From Lepraria neglecta (Eukaryota > Ascomycota > Lecanoromycetes > Lecanorales > Stereocaulaceae), in NCBI GenBank assembly GCA_033220425.1, contig CM065649.1:4898001-4962000 (forward strand): 64,000 bases of DNA, in the 5' to 3' direction. The position numbers were made by a program, and so were the translations under genes. The notes below the pieces were generated by a model, which was not told where the DNA came from, made no database searches, and saw only the letters and a program-made list of their open reading frames with translations. Positions 36,901 through 45,900 of this stretch are shown here, piece by piece (within the stretch, counting starts at the first letter, position 1; each line of letters starts with the position of its first letter).

Positions 36901-37641
36901 TACCTTTCGACCTTGATGTTGAAGACCTTCCCGAAGCGAAAACAGGTCTTTGTTCCTCAAGGCGTGTGCAAGACCACTGTGCCTGAGCAATTTTCGGTAT
37001 TGCTGTCCCAGCGCCGACGATGGATCAACAGCACAGTCCACAACCTCATGGAACTTGTGCTAGTCCGAGATTTATGTGGAACTTTCTGCTTCAGCATGCA
37101 GTTCGTCGTCTTCATTGAGCTTGTTGGAACCTTGGTCCTGCCCGCCGCCATCACATTCACCTTCTACGTCATTGTCATTTCCATCGTCAAGAAGCCCGTC
37201 CCGGTTATCCCTCTTGTCCTCCTCGCCTTGATTTTGGGGTTGCCCGCTGTGCTTATCGTCCTGACAGCACACCGATGGTCCTATGTCTTGTGGATGTTGA
37301 TCTACCTACTCTCGCTTCCCATATGGAACTTCGTTCTTCCTACCTACGCCTACTGGAAGTTCGACGACTTTAGCTGGGGTGATACTAGGAAGACAGCAGG
37401 AGAGAAGACCAAGAAGGCCGGTATCGAGTATGAGGGCGAATTTGATAGCGGCAAGATTACAATGAAGAGATGGGGCGACTTCGAGAAAGGTAGAGTCACT
37501 TGTCTTCCAGCGACAGTAATTCTCACTAATAGCTTTGCAGAGCGTCGTTCGAAAGCACCGAGCACTGGCTGGTCGCAGCAGGCCAGTACCACGGGTTGGG
37601 CGTCACAATACAAAGACTACGAGCAGTATTCAGATATTTAA
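33919..37641 (+). CDS. Class IV chitin synthase (Chs3-type), up to 1240 aa
   Basis: Makes chitin from UDP-GlcNAc at the plasma membrane. A basic, disordered N-terminus of about 235 residues is followed by a membrane helix ([19 protein letters not shown]), an extracytosolic domain, and a second helix near residue 500 ([20 protein letters not shown]). Next come a Ser-rich linker and the GT2 catalytic domain with [19 protein letters not shown] (metal-binding DAD), [22 protein letters not shown] and the signature [10 protein letters not shown]. Several C-terminal helices end the domain. A 51-nt GT-AG segment (37490-37540, GTAGAG...TTTGCAG) near the 3' end is a multiple of three without stops; if spliced, the protein is 1223 aa and reads [14 protein letters not shown]. 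The class comes from the architecture and similarity to Chs3. It is divergent from its likely activator SKT5. Confidence 0.92.
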   Translation: MSLPRRPAATSPKRENRGSPYRDSPSRRNPPNDVEAAPYSDNPRTPRTPTRKPKQQAYMQPEPPSPSKTPHNDQVDGGGGGADFTRKRSLIRPERRRVDRDHPNYHYRQHAQNMEVFPSTTGNDPIVEDHDEDETLLREELDTKREKLGDSESPESPPRGRARDLPQVVGNGNKRARRRLEKKETKVISEEEKRRQKELDAVRPPSLWNVYCAMITFWCPGAVLKCFGKPAKAQQRAWREKMGLISIILLICAFVGFLTFGFTEAVCGTPGVRLRANHVDNGYMIFHGSAYNLDNSRHPAAHGILVDQNVLYDLPEKYGGMDGSFMFQNVNGACKGLITLANGSDVPTNSQGDLAWYFPCNAFKQDGSSTPNLTIPYYLGYGCHTTVDGRKAFYNLRDSGEVFYTWEDIKNSSRNLMVYSGSVLDLDLLNWFNASQVDVPPQFGILKNNSAVRGVDVTHAFQSGQNKQLGQCLTDIIRVGSIDTDTVGCIASKVVLYVSLVFILSIVMAKFILALAFQWFFSRRFAASKTSLDSSPKKRNQQIEDWSDDIYRAPPRMTDSGVALSDKGSKRGSTFLPTTSRFTSPYASAAVTKSRPAPTTMASQSSTARLIRPTSMYQQGTGSELTLPSFDPTSRHSLAGSRSSMMMSGQNPRLSSVMADLDASGPAGFIHEAVVPQPPPEWEPFGYPLAHTICLVTAYSEGYEGLRTTLDSIAMTEYPNSHKVILVVCDGMIKGEGEDITTPEIALSMMGDHAILPDEVQAFSYVAVASGSKRHNMAKVYSGFYNYGEDSRLPENKQQRVPMMVVVKCGTPDEAKARKPGNRGKRDSQIILMSFLQKVMFDERMTELEFEMFNGLWRVTGISPDYYEIVLMVDADTKVYPDSITHMVSAMVKDPEIMGLCGETKIANKRASWVSMIQVFEYFISHHLAKSFESIFGGVTCLPGCFCMYRIKAPKGGQNYWVPILANPDVVEHYSENVVDTLHKKNLLLLGEDRYLSTLMLKTFPKRKQVFVPQGVCKTTVPEQFSVLLSQRRRWINSTVHNLMELVLVRDLCGTFCFSMQFVVFIELVGTLVLPAAITFTFYVIVISIVKKPVPVIPLVLLALILGLPAVLIVLTAHRWSYVLWMLIYLLSLPIWNFVLPTYAYWKFDDFSWGDTRKTAGEKTKKAGIEYEGEFDSGKITMKRWGDFEKGRVTCLPATVILTNSFAERRSKAPSTGWSQQASTTGWASQYKDYEQYSDI
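37490..37540 (+). other. Probable in-frame 51-nt intron in the chitin synthase gene
   Basis: Starts GTAGAG, ends TTTGCAG, and contains a CTAAT branch-like motif near its 3' end. Because its length is divisible by three and it lacks stops, both spliced and retained forms would be translatable. The insert sequence ([14 protein letters not shown]) looks unlike the flanking hydrophilic tail, favouring splicing. Confidence 0.6.
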
Positions 37642-39019
37642 TCACGGGTCTCAAGCAAGGGTATCGGTCTATGAAAGGCTTGGCGAACTGGGGGCTTGCA
37701 TCTTGCATTCATTCGGCGTTGTCCGCGTATAGCTCTTGAGGTATTGCATATTGCATTGGTCGGGGAAAAAAAGGCTGTCTAATGACTGGGGATTGGTCCT
37801 TTTTCGGAGGCTGTTGTACATTGATCACATTGGACATTAGACAGGGGGACGTTTGTAGCATTGCGATTGGGGGAGATCACGGAAACGGTCACTTGAACTT
37901 TTCACCAAATACTTTATAGTTGAAGTTGATTCGTGCTGTTGTCGGAGCCGATACATTATCGTAGTAGACGTGGGCGTGCTTTGGGGGGTTTGATAGGTTT
38001 GTTCAAGCTCATTGGTTGGTGTATTGCAACCCACTCAAGATAATTTGCGGGGTTGTTCCGGGGCAATTCGAAAAATGACCTCTCAACGTTTGCAAGGCTC
38101 TCCACTTCTCCAACGTCATTCCTCCCTATGCGCATTTTATTCGCGCCTTGAATTCTGCCCCGCGTTCTCATTGGCTTACGATACATCATTTCCTTCCAGC
38201 GCCGACTTAGGACCTTAGAAAAGTAATCACTTCTCCAGCAACTGTTTCTTTTTCGCACATAGCATCCGAAGGCGAGAAGAAGCAAATCCACGCTTTCTTA
38301 CCCAAACATTACTCAACCAGCGCATGCAAGCCTCAAAGCTCTGCAGATACCCACTTCCCTTCCGAGTCCAGATCTTCCGCGGCCCCATACCCAATAGCCT
38401 GCCACCATCCGCTGTCTCAAAACGAGCACTTGCAGATAGAGACCTGCCACAATTAAAATAACCCTAATCTGGGACATACTACACCCTGCATGAACTCGAC
38501 TCAGAAGTGATAGCAGACAAGAGCATGTGGGATTAGCCACACGCAAGGGAGGGTGGGACTTGTGAAGATTTTATGCGGGGCAGCCATATAGACTGGGGGG
38601 GGGATTCAACGTTCGATTAGAGGAACTGAGACGTCCACTCTACCTGCCGGCTTAAAGAGGGTGGGCGCACTCAAGAAGATATCTACTTCGACGTTGTCGC
38701 CCGAGTCGACCTTCTAGGATGCGGCCATAACCATTGCTTGCTTCACTGCCGTGGCGCTGGAGCTCACGCCGTCACCTTCTTCTGCCTGAAGCCCGAATGT
38801 TACAGCACCATCCCAGGACCACACACGCTGAGAACATCTTAAATACACAGAGGCTGGTTGGTGAACGAGAACTCTAGAAGTCACGACTGGAAGAGCGCTC
38901 CTCATACCGCCCCAATCTCAAGTAAGACCACCAGATTTTCTCCGCCCAATATCCTCGACTTAACCAAGCTTTCGCTGTCACGACTCAGCCTTATACCAGC
39001 CTTGAGGACTAATTGCCGC
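37642..39019. other. Intergenic region
   Basis: About 1.4 kb between the chitin synthase stop and the WD40 gene start. It includes a run of nine or ten G near 38597. No gene recognised. Confidence 0.4.
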
Positions 39020-41380
39020 ATGGACCACGTTCCGACCTACAACAGTATGTCCGGGGAACCGGACACGCACACGGAGACGGGGAGCGAGGACGGCGGCGTT
39101 GCTTTGTCAAAATATGGGTCTGATGACATGGACATAGACGTCGAATCTGCACCAACTTCTGCCTCGCAGTCGCCGTTCCAGTCTTCTTCCCAGCAATTTG
39201 AAGAGACGGAGGGTACGTCAGCGCCTGAGGTCTTCGAGGAGGATTTTGGTCCACCTCCAGCTCCTCTGATTCACTGGGTAGCTTCGGGAGCAGCCAACCC
39301 TATGCATCCAGCACCTGTGTTTACATCGAGCGACGTGTCTTTCGCTGAAGCCTTGTCTGGGTCTCTGGCTCTGGGCATTGTACCCGGGCATTTCACCTTA
39401 CCGGATGAGGAGGAAACCCTTGATCCTGCCAACCCTTACCATCAACCTTTTGGTATGCACCAATCATTTCCTCAATCCTCGGTTGCAGTACCTGCTCCGC
39501 CCACTGCCGACGAGGAACAGACTTCCTCGGACGTTTCTGCAGATGGCACTTCACAGAGCACACACCAGCATACATTAGAAAGCTATGCACCTGCCTATAC
39601 AGGTACACAGCATGCTGAACCCAACATCGCATTACCTTCTTTGAATGATGTGTTTGGCTCAGACTTCCTCTCACAATCTGCTCCTGCAATTGAAATTGCT
39701 TCCTCAAGTCACACTGATGACTTTCCTGCTGACTACTCGGATAATGTTGAAGATAACATGAAAAACTTCCATCTCGACGAGTTTTTCCACTATTGGAAGC
39801 AGAAGCACTCGAGTCGGGTGGCCCGTTACCCACCAATCAGCCATCTAGCAAATGATCTATCGAAAGTCCAGAGACCGAAGAAGATCTCTGTCGATGATCT
39901 AGATCGGGAGCATAACGACTATCAAGGCATCCATTGGTCAAGGTTTCAGACCACCAAGGCCCAAGCTCGAGAAGTACGCAGAATGACATACAGGAATCAC
40001 AGAAACATTCCTCCTGAACAACTTCCTTTTGGAACAGAAGCGTACAAAGCTAGGTTTCATGGCAACGTCGTTTCTAACTCTGATGTATATTTTCACTTCC
40101 AAGAAACGAACCTGAGATGTAGGCCTTACACTGCTCATTTCCAGCTTCGTCACAACCTTTCTGCTAGCTCTAAGAACGCAGTATTCTACAGTCAAAGACC
40201 ATCAGACGATGGCGACGACAAGAGCGTTACGGAGACTTGTTATGGGCCAAAAGTCATGTGCTTCAACCCGGCGGCGGACACCACTGAGTGTGCTATGGAC
40301 CTTACAAAACTCGCCAGCAAAGATGCAGCTAGACTGGACAGGGTGACAACCCTGACTGCCAGCGATGGAGTGCTTGTGGCCGGAGGACTTGAAGGAGTGT
40401 ACGCCATCAAATCTCTGTCAGCTACTTTCGAAATCAAACCTATCACTGGTGTAATCACAGAAGATCCTAATTGCAGCACCAACCGCGTCCAGACTTTCCT
40501 AGATCGTCGAAGCGGATTGCCTCAAGCTGTTTTTGACTCGAACGATATGAGCATCCGGACTCTAGATTGCCTGACAAACAAATTTGTCCGGCACCACCGC
40601 TTCCCTTGTCACATCAACTGCTCAGCTATGAGCCCGGACGGACGTCTACGGCTACTTGTTGGCGATGCCTGTGCCCCTATTGTGGCAAATGCGGAGACCG
40701 GAGAGAAAGTCGCAGTCTTGCCTGATCATCAGGATTTCGGGTTTGCCTGCGCCTGGGCCCCAGATGGGATCACGATGGCTACGGGCCATCAAGATGGTCT
40801 AGTACAAGTTTGGGATGCTCGAAAGCTAACCAGGTCCCTTCATACTTTGCCTATGGAAATGGGTGGCTGTCGAACTATGGCTTTCTCACCTGTTGGTAGC
40901 GGAAAGCGTGTGCTTGTTCTCGCTGAGCCAGCAGACTTCATTCACGTTGTCGATGCCCAGAATTTTCGAAGTAAGCAGGTGATTGATTTCTTCGGCGAGA
41001 TCTCCGGGATATCTATGCCACCAGATGGATCTCGGCTCTACGTCGCCAATGGTGATCCCAAATACGGTGGCATCATGGAATTCGGGCGATCCTCGAATCG
41101 CGACGGCTATGGCAACGACAATGACCGTCGACGACGTTTCAAAAGGCCTGATCGGAAGCAAGGGGATCTGATGAACAGGACAATACATTTGGATTATGGC
41201 GAAAGCCCGTTTGACAAATCTAGATGGGATGTGCTTGAGGAAAGGAATGGCTTCAAGGTTGGGAGGAGCGAGGCGTTGGATTGGCTTTGTGATGATGACT
41301 TGGAGTGTGAGCAGGGCATGTCACCGTCACGGAGTTTGCAAAGGAGGCAGGATGTGGGGTTCGGGGAACTTGTTTTCTGA
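39020..41380 (+). CDS. WD40-repeat protein of the S. pombe C2A9.03 type, 786 aa
   Basis: Single exon. ATG at 39020 (MDHVPTYNSMSGEPD) is the first Met; the frame extends upstream without one. The first 300 residues are acidic and disordered. A conserved block follows (HNDYQGIHWSRF, AREVRRMTYRNHRNIP, FHFQETNLRC), then a run of WD40 blades, of which VLPDHQDFGFACAWAPDG and ATGHQDGLVQVWDARK are the clearest. This layout matches an ascomycete family annotated as uncharacterised WD repeat-containing protein C2A9.03. The biochemical role is unknown; a beta-propeller scaffold is expected. Complete and undamaged. Confidence 0.8.
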   Translation: MDHVPTYNSMSGEPDTHTETGSEDGGVALSKYGSDDMDIDVESAPTSASQSPFQSSSQQFEETEGTSAPEVFEEDFGPPPAPLIHWVASGAANPMHPAPVFTSSDVSFAEALSGSLALGIVPGHFTLPDEEETLDPANPYHQPFGMHQSFPQSSVAVPAPPTADEEQTSSDVSADGTSQSTHQHTLESYAPAYTGTQHAEPNIALPSLNDVFGSDFLSQSAPAIEIASSSHTDDFPADYSDNVEDNMKNFHLDEFFHYWKQKHSSRVARYPPISHLANDLSKVQRPKKISVDDLDREHNDYQGIHWSRFQTTKAQAREVRRMTYRNHRNIPPEQLPFGTEAYKARFHGNVVSNSDVYFHFQETNLRCRPYTAHFQLRHNLSASSKNAVFYSQRPSDDGDDKSVTETCYGPKVMCFNPAADTTECAMDLTKLASKDAARLDRVTTLTASDGVLVAGGLEGVYAIKSLSATFEIKPITGVITEDPNCSTNRVQTFLDRRSGLPQAVFDSNDMSIRTLDCLTNKFVRHHRFPCHINCSAMSPDGRLRLLVGDACAPIVANAETGEKVAVLPDHQDFGFACAWAPDGITMATGHQDGLVQVWDARKLTRSLHTLPMEMGGCRTMAFSPVGSGKRVLVLAEPADFIHVVDAQNFRSKQVIDFFGEISGISMPPDGSRLYVANGDPKYGGIMEFGRSSNRDGYGNDNDRRRRFKRPDRKQGDLMNRTIHLDYGESPFDKSRWDVLEERNGFKVGRSEALDWLCDDDLECEQGMSPSRSLQRRQDVGFGELVF

Positions 41381-42233
41381 AATGATGCCAACTACTGTGT
41401 GGGATGATTTCGACATGGAGGAGTATCTGATGGTCTTTCTAGACTTGGGATGACGATTTTACGACATAAGGGCCGGCGAACTGGCTGTTAGGGGGCACAT
41501 GATGGTATACGAAGGACTATGATGGAATCTTTTGATAGTGTGTAACGTAATCATGACTTTACGAGGCATGATGAGCATCTGCATGGACGGCACGGGTTTG
41601 GGGCCCCTTTCGGCAGGTATCATGTCGGCATTGGATGGAAGATTGTTGACTGCTCAATTAACTACGCGTTGATAGCATTGCGTTGCGCAGAGAATCCCAG
41701 TCTTTCTTCTGCTTCACATAATACGCTATGGTCTTTGCCACATGTAGTCTGCTCTTGAAGCAATGAGGGTTCAATTTGATACTCAGGGGTCGAGAGACTA
41801 ACGGGTGGCCTAAGTTATATGTAGTTAGAAAGGCGAACGGATCCTCGCTCACCCGCAGAATGGATTTCTCCGAATCGCATCTCGGCCGTTGAAAGACTCA
41901 GCCGCGTACCTGCATATCTTGACGGGACAGTGCCTCTCAAGTCTGACCTCCCTCGACATCAAGCTCTGGGGAAAAGCCTTCTGGACGGCAGTCTAGGTGT
42001 GAGACTGACCCAAAGTCTATCGATATGGGGGCGGCCACCAGCGCCAAAAGCTTGCACCCGCTTGCCAAATCCGGCAAAATCTCATCTCTTCTCGCCCTAA
42101 TGATTATCAGCACCAATGGTTTTAGATGTGATATAGCTTTCTTTTCTTCCGCTACGTGTATTCGATCTTCTCTTGTTCTTCTTGCTATGGCGCAGTGAGA
42201 TAAATAATAATAATACAATCGCTTTGTCGCACG

Positions 42234-42268
<35 letters not shown>

Positions 42269-42433
42269 GCACGTCTCACCATCACATTCCTTTCCTCCTT
42301 GCTTTTGCTCCTTCAAGACTGGTTTCGCTTGGAGTGGCTGCGACAAAGAAAATGCAATAGTGACATCCTCGACCTCTTCTGCTAATTATTTTGGATACAA
42401 TTACGCTCTTTGATGATTAATCTAATACTCATA
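41381..42433. other. Intergenic region with a GTT trinucleotide run
   Basis: About 1 kb. A perfect GTT microsatellite of about 12 units lies at 42233-42269, roughly 160 bp before the glucanase start. No other feature recognised. Confidence 0.5.
42233..42269 (+). repeat. (GTT)12 microsatellite
   Basis: An uninterrupted trinucleotide run of 37 bp upstream of the GH17 gene, with a short imperfect AAT run just before it (42201-42214). It is probably polymorphic between strains. Confidence 0.9.
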
Positions 42434-43567
42434 ATGAAGACTGTTATTTACCTGGGCGCTGCTATTGTGCTGCTCAGGTCTGCTGCTGCTATCCTTCCTA
42501 CTCACGATTACAGAGACTACCATGGTCGAGAACAACTTGTACTGGAGGAAGATGGGCAGGTCGACAGGTCACCGAAACTTGCATCGTTGGGAAGTAATGT
42601 CCGAATCACTGTTGCAGAAGAGGAGGAAGATACCGAGCCCTCGAAACCCGATATAGCTCCAATAATATCCTATTCCCCCCTCGAAACAGATAATGTCGCC
42701 AAATTCCAAGACCCACCGCCTCCCAGCTCCTACCTCTCACAGAAACACCGCTTCTCAGTCGGCTCCACGGGCGACCAATGGGCCATCACCTACACTCCTT
42801 ACAACGACGACCTGACCTGCAAGACCAAAGCCGCCATCCAAGAGGACGTCGCTATAATAGCTAAGAAGGGCTTCACCTCCATACGCGTCTACGCAACCGA
42901 CTGTTCCACCCTCATGCACGTCGGCTCAGCTGCCGCATCACACAAGCTCAAACTCATCCTAGGCGTGCACATCGACGATACGATTCTCATGCTCGCCCAA
43001 CCACAAATCAATGAAATAGTAACATGGGCAGCCGGCAAATGGGATATAGTCGAAATGATCGTCATCGGCAACGAAGCCATCTTCAACGAATTCACGACGG
43101 CCGCAATGCTAGCGGAATTCATCTCCTCCTCCCGAACTATCCTCCGAGAAGCAGGCTACACCGGCCCGATCACTACCACCGAACCTCTTAATATCCTCTC
43201 CAAATACGCCTCCACTCTCTGCCCAGTCATCGATGTCGCGGCCGCCAATATCCATCCTTTCTTCCACCCTGAAGTCAGCGCTGATACTGCGGGCGATTAT
43301 GTCGCGGTGGAACTTGATCGGTTGGAGGGGTTGTGTGAGGGCATGCAGGGGGTAAATCTTGAGACTGGGTGGCCGAAGCAGGGGATTGCGAATGGGGAGG
43401 CTGTGCCGGGGGTGTTGGAGCAGTGGGTTGCAGTTGCGGGGATTCAGAAGGCGGCGGGGGGGAGGAGCGTGTTTCTGGGATACGCGGATGATGGGTGGAA
43501 GGATGAGGGGGAGTTTGGGGTTGAGACCAGTTGGGGGTGTGCGCATATTTTTGGGATTGATGCGTGA
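42434..43567 (+). CDS. Cell-wall beta-1,3-glucanase family GH17, 377 aa
   Basis: The start at 42434 gives a good signal peptide (MKTVIYLGAAIVLLRSAAA); an ATG 21 bp upstream is also in frame. After an acidic propeptide-like stretch (about residues 25-100) comes a GH17 barrel: WAITYTPYNDDLTCK, DVAIIAKKGFTSIRVYATDC, the acid/base region IVIGNEAIFN (Glu) and the nucleophile strand NLETGWPKQG (Glu), ending with WGCAHIFGID. This resembles Scw/BtgE/EglC wall proteins that cut or rebuild beta-1,3-glucan. There is no GPI signal at the C-terminus, so the protein is probably soluble in the wall. The last third is strikingly G-rich in codon choice compared with the first two thirds. Complete. Confidence 0.85.
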   Translation: MKTVIYLGAAIVLLRSAAAILPTHDYRDYHGREQLVLEEDGQVDRSPKLASLGSNVRITVAEEEEDTEPSKPDIAPIISYSPLETDNVAKFQDPPPPSSYLSQKHRFSVGSTGDQWAITYTPYNDDLTCKTKAAIQEDVAIIAKKGFTSIRVYATDCSTLMHVGSAAASHKLKLILGVHIDDTILMLAQPQINEIVTWAAGKWDIVEMIVIGNEAIFNEFTTAAMLAEFISSSRTILREAGYTGPITTTEPLNILSKYASTLCPVIDVAAANIHPFFHPEVSADTAGDYVAVELDRLEGLCEGMQGVNLETGWPKQGIANGEAVPGVLEQWVAVAGIQKAAGGRSVFLGYADDGWKDEGEFGVETSWGCAHIFGIDA

Positions 43568-43885
43568 ACGAGGGAGAATACAATTCTATTTGGGGTGAGG
43601 GCGACATTTGGATGGTCAACCTTGGTTGGGTCTGCGGGTGTTAGGAATATTGCTGGCTTCCTTCCTGGATATATTATACCCTTCACGGCTTCATGGGATA
43701 TATCTGTATGCTTCAATCTTGGTGGACGCTGTGCTCTTAGCTTTGAATGATAGTTATTTTTATCAATGTGTATGCTACCTAAGCTCTTCTCTGCCATTGA
43801 CCGTCATCTTCATGTTCTCATATGTTTTCATCATCATCATCATCCCAAGCCTCCCCGATGCAACCCTCCTCTACCGCCATGATGC
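43568..43885. other. Convergent 3' intergenic region
   Basis: About 320 bp between the stops of the GH17 and glycine-rich genes. It includes a short CAT repeat at about 43830-43845. No gene recognised. Confidence 0.4.
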
Positions 43886-44680
43886 TCACATGAATTTACT
43901 CATCAACCCCCCCATCCCACCCCCCTGACTCTTCATATACATCTTCAACGCCATCTCCCCAGCACTCTGCACAGCGCTCTGCTTATTCGCCCCCTGCGCC
44001 AGATTCCCAGCCCCACTCTGCTGATCAAACAGCTTACTCGCCTGCGCCATCGCCATCCCAATAAACTGGTTCTGTCCTCCACCACCACCTTGAGCACCAG
44101 CTCCCATTCCTCCCCCACCACCGCCCATGGCCCCTCCACCACTTCCACCCGTGAACATCTTCAATGCTTGCATTGCGGCTCCTGCGCCGACTGTCTCGCT
44201 GGAATGGTTCCCCCCGTCGGACTGGTTGCCGTACATAGCCTGGTGCGCATTAACGGCTTGGTTCTCATCGACGTCTCCGTTGGCAATATTCTGCTTGTTC
44301 CCCTGTAGATACCCCAATGCGTTGGAGAATAGAGAGGATTCTCCGCTCCCGCCGGAGTGTTGCTGTGCGTGATGGATGGCGCCTGAGAAATCGTCGTCGC
44401 CGCCGCCTTGGCCGTGGGAACCGCTGCCTTGGCCGCCGGGCCGGTTGTATTGCGAGCCGCCGCCGACGTTGTAGTCGCCTCCTCCTTGTTGGCCGCCGCC
44501 GTAGGATTGTTCTTGACGGCCTCCTCCACCATAGCCTCCGCCGCCGCCTTGGTTGCCATACTCTTCTTGACGACCTCCGCCGTAGTTACCACCTCCTCCT
44601 TGTTGGCCACCACCGTATTGTTCTTGACGACCTCCTCCTCCTTGCTGGCCGCCGCCGTAGGAATCGTCATTGTAGGACAT
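43886..44680 (-). CDS. Glycine-rich DUF7721-like (beta-flanking) protein, 264 aa
   Basis: Single exon. The N-terminal 95 residues are low-complexity tandem repeats of Gly, Gln, Tyr and Arg (GGGQQGGGGRQEQYGGG). A conserved helical domain follows (DFSGAIHHAQQHSG, LFSNALGYLQGNKQ, VNAHQAMYGNQ). Then comes a second glycine run and an alanine-rich C-terminal helix region (FIGMAMAQASKLFDQQSG, AGEMALKMYMKSQ). Such proteins are common in ascomycetes and basidiomycetes and have no established function. The repeat-rich N-terminus suggests an aggregation- or phase-separation-prone tail (inference). The repeat region is likely variable in length between strains. Confidence 0.72.
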   Translation of the reverse strand: MSYNDDSYGGGQQGGGGRQEQYGGGQQGGGGNYGGGRQEEYGNQGGGGGYGGGGRQEQSYGGGQQGGGDYNVGGGSQYNRPGGQGSGSHGQGGGDDDFSGAIHHAQQHSGGSGESSLFSNALGYLQGNKQNIANGDVDENQAVNAHQAMYGNQSDGGNHSSETVGAGAAMQALKMFTGGSGGGAMGGGGGGMGAGAQGGGGGQNQFIGMAMAQASKLFDQQSGAGNLAQGANKQSAVQSAGEMALKMYMKSQGGGMGGLMSKFM

Positions 44681-44959
44681 TGTGTAGGTAGAGTGTGTTG
44701 GGGATTTAACGGCTTTGTGGTAGAAGCTTGAGTTGATTTAGGGGAAGTAGGAGGTGAGTGTAGGAGGTTAAGGGAGTACGAGTAAAGCCGAGGAAGGTCG
44801 GATGTCCGAGTGAGTGGTGAAAGGTGGGATGTTGACTCGGTTGAATGACGATTCCCAGAGTTGGGGGCTTGGCGGGGTCACGAAGTTACGAAAACAGGCT
44901 GGAATGGCGCTCTTTCAAAGTTAATATACCAGGGATAGAAACTCCGCTAGTCAGCAATA

Positions 44960-45004
44960 AGGCTTCCCCTCAGCGTACACCCTGTTTCAGTAGGCGTACA
45001 CCTT
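44960..45004 (+). repeat. Left terminal inverted repeat
   Basis: 45 bp, paired with 45706-45750. It contains two CGTACACC words, followed inside by two further CACTAGGCGTACAC copies (to about 45048). Confidence 0.88.
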
Positions 45005-45705
45005 ATCTCACTAGGCGTACACCCCAGAATTCACTAGGCGTACACACATTAAGAACGTGGTACATAATCTACCTAACAAATTACTCCTAAACAGAGGTAC
45101 CTCGTTCGCCGCAGATTTCCAACTATATGATATCGATTTATCTCAGTCCAAATCGTTTAAAAACGACGTCTTTTGCAGCCGAAACTTTTCTCCTAGCATG
45201 CGATCTGATTGGTCGGAGCTTGCATACAAGCTTGCTACCATGCGTCAGGGTCGTAAGCAACCCCCATATGCCACCCCATAGCTACCGTAGATGTTAACCG
45301 TCGACTCGTTACCCCGAGCTCTCCCCACCGCGGGTGAGCCTCAGCGTTGCTGTCGCCGCCACCCGAATACGCTGACTCTGAGGGCGCTATCGAGCTGGCT
45401 GGCTTCGTGGAGCACCAGCTCCGCCCCGCCCTCCACCGTAGGCCTGCCCCAGTCGAGCTCTCTAGCTTGGTGGAGCACCTCCACCCCCTCTCAGTGTAGA
45501 TATAGCAGTGCCTCCTCTTTCAAAGGACGCGTCAGCCTCAGAATTCACCTCTTCGCGAGCTACCTGGCTTGCTGTAAAGGCGGTGTTTATTCCAGCAATA
45601 GCAGCTTGGCTGGCGGTGATTGTAGATGCATAGTGGTGGGGATGGAGGTGGGAGAGAATATAATGTTGAAGCCTAAAGATTTGGTGTTTTGGTGGGGAGA
45701 TCTGC

Positions 45706-45750
45706 AAGGTGTACGCCTACTGAAATAGGGTGTACGCTGAGGGGAAGCCT
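45706..45750 (-). repeat. Right terminal inverted repeat
   Basis: Reverse complement of the left end with a single G/A difference. Unlike the left end it is not followed by additional subterminal copies of the GCGTACAC word. Confidence 0.88.
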
Positions 45751-45900
45751 ATAATAATGGTGTGGAAGAGTTTAGAAGCTGTAAAGTTTTGGTGCAATTC
45801 TTGATCATCCGCGAGCTAACATTTTAACATATTCTCTTGCTCATAAGGTACTCTGAATACAATGCCTTCCCCAAAGATTTTGTCTCTTTGCCTACTCTAT

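Larger units (their letters stand above)
44960..45750. mobile_element. Non-autonomous DNA transposon-like element with 45-bp terminal inverted repeats
   Basis: AGGCTTCCCCTCAGCGTACA... at 44960-45004 is inverted at 45706-45750 with one mismatch in 45 bp, bounding a 791-bp unit. ATA flanks both outer ends, fitting a 3-bp target duplication. GCGTACAC words recur four times at the left end (two inside the inverted repeat, two just inside it) and twice at the right, like transposase-binding iterons. The interior has no recognisable transposase; a G/C-rich stretch (about 45300-45480) differs from the AT-rich left part and may be captured DNA. The superfamily is unresolved; 3-bp duplications fit PIF/Harbinger or CACTA better than Tc1/mariner. 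High identity of the ends suggests recent mobility. Confidence 0.8.

Noticed and set aside
33919-37641. Class V or VII (myosin-headed) chitin synthase
   Set aside because: There is no myosin motor domain at the N-terminus; the architecture fits class IV.
45291-45728. A 145-codon frame inside the inverted-repeat element as a possible transposase
   Set aside because: It has no DDE-like or DNA-binding pattern and is Ser/Cys-rich in a way typical of chance frames in G/C-rich DNA.
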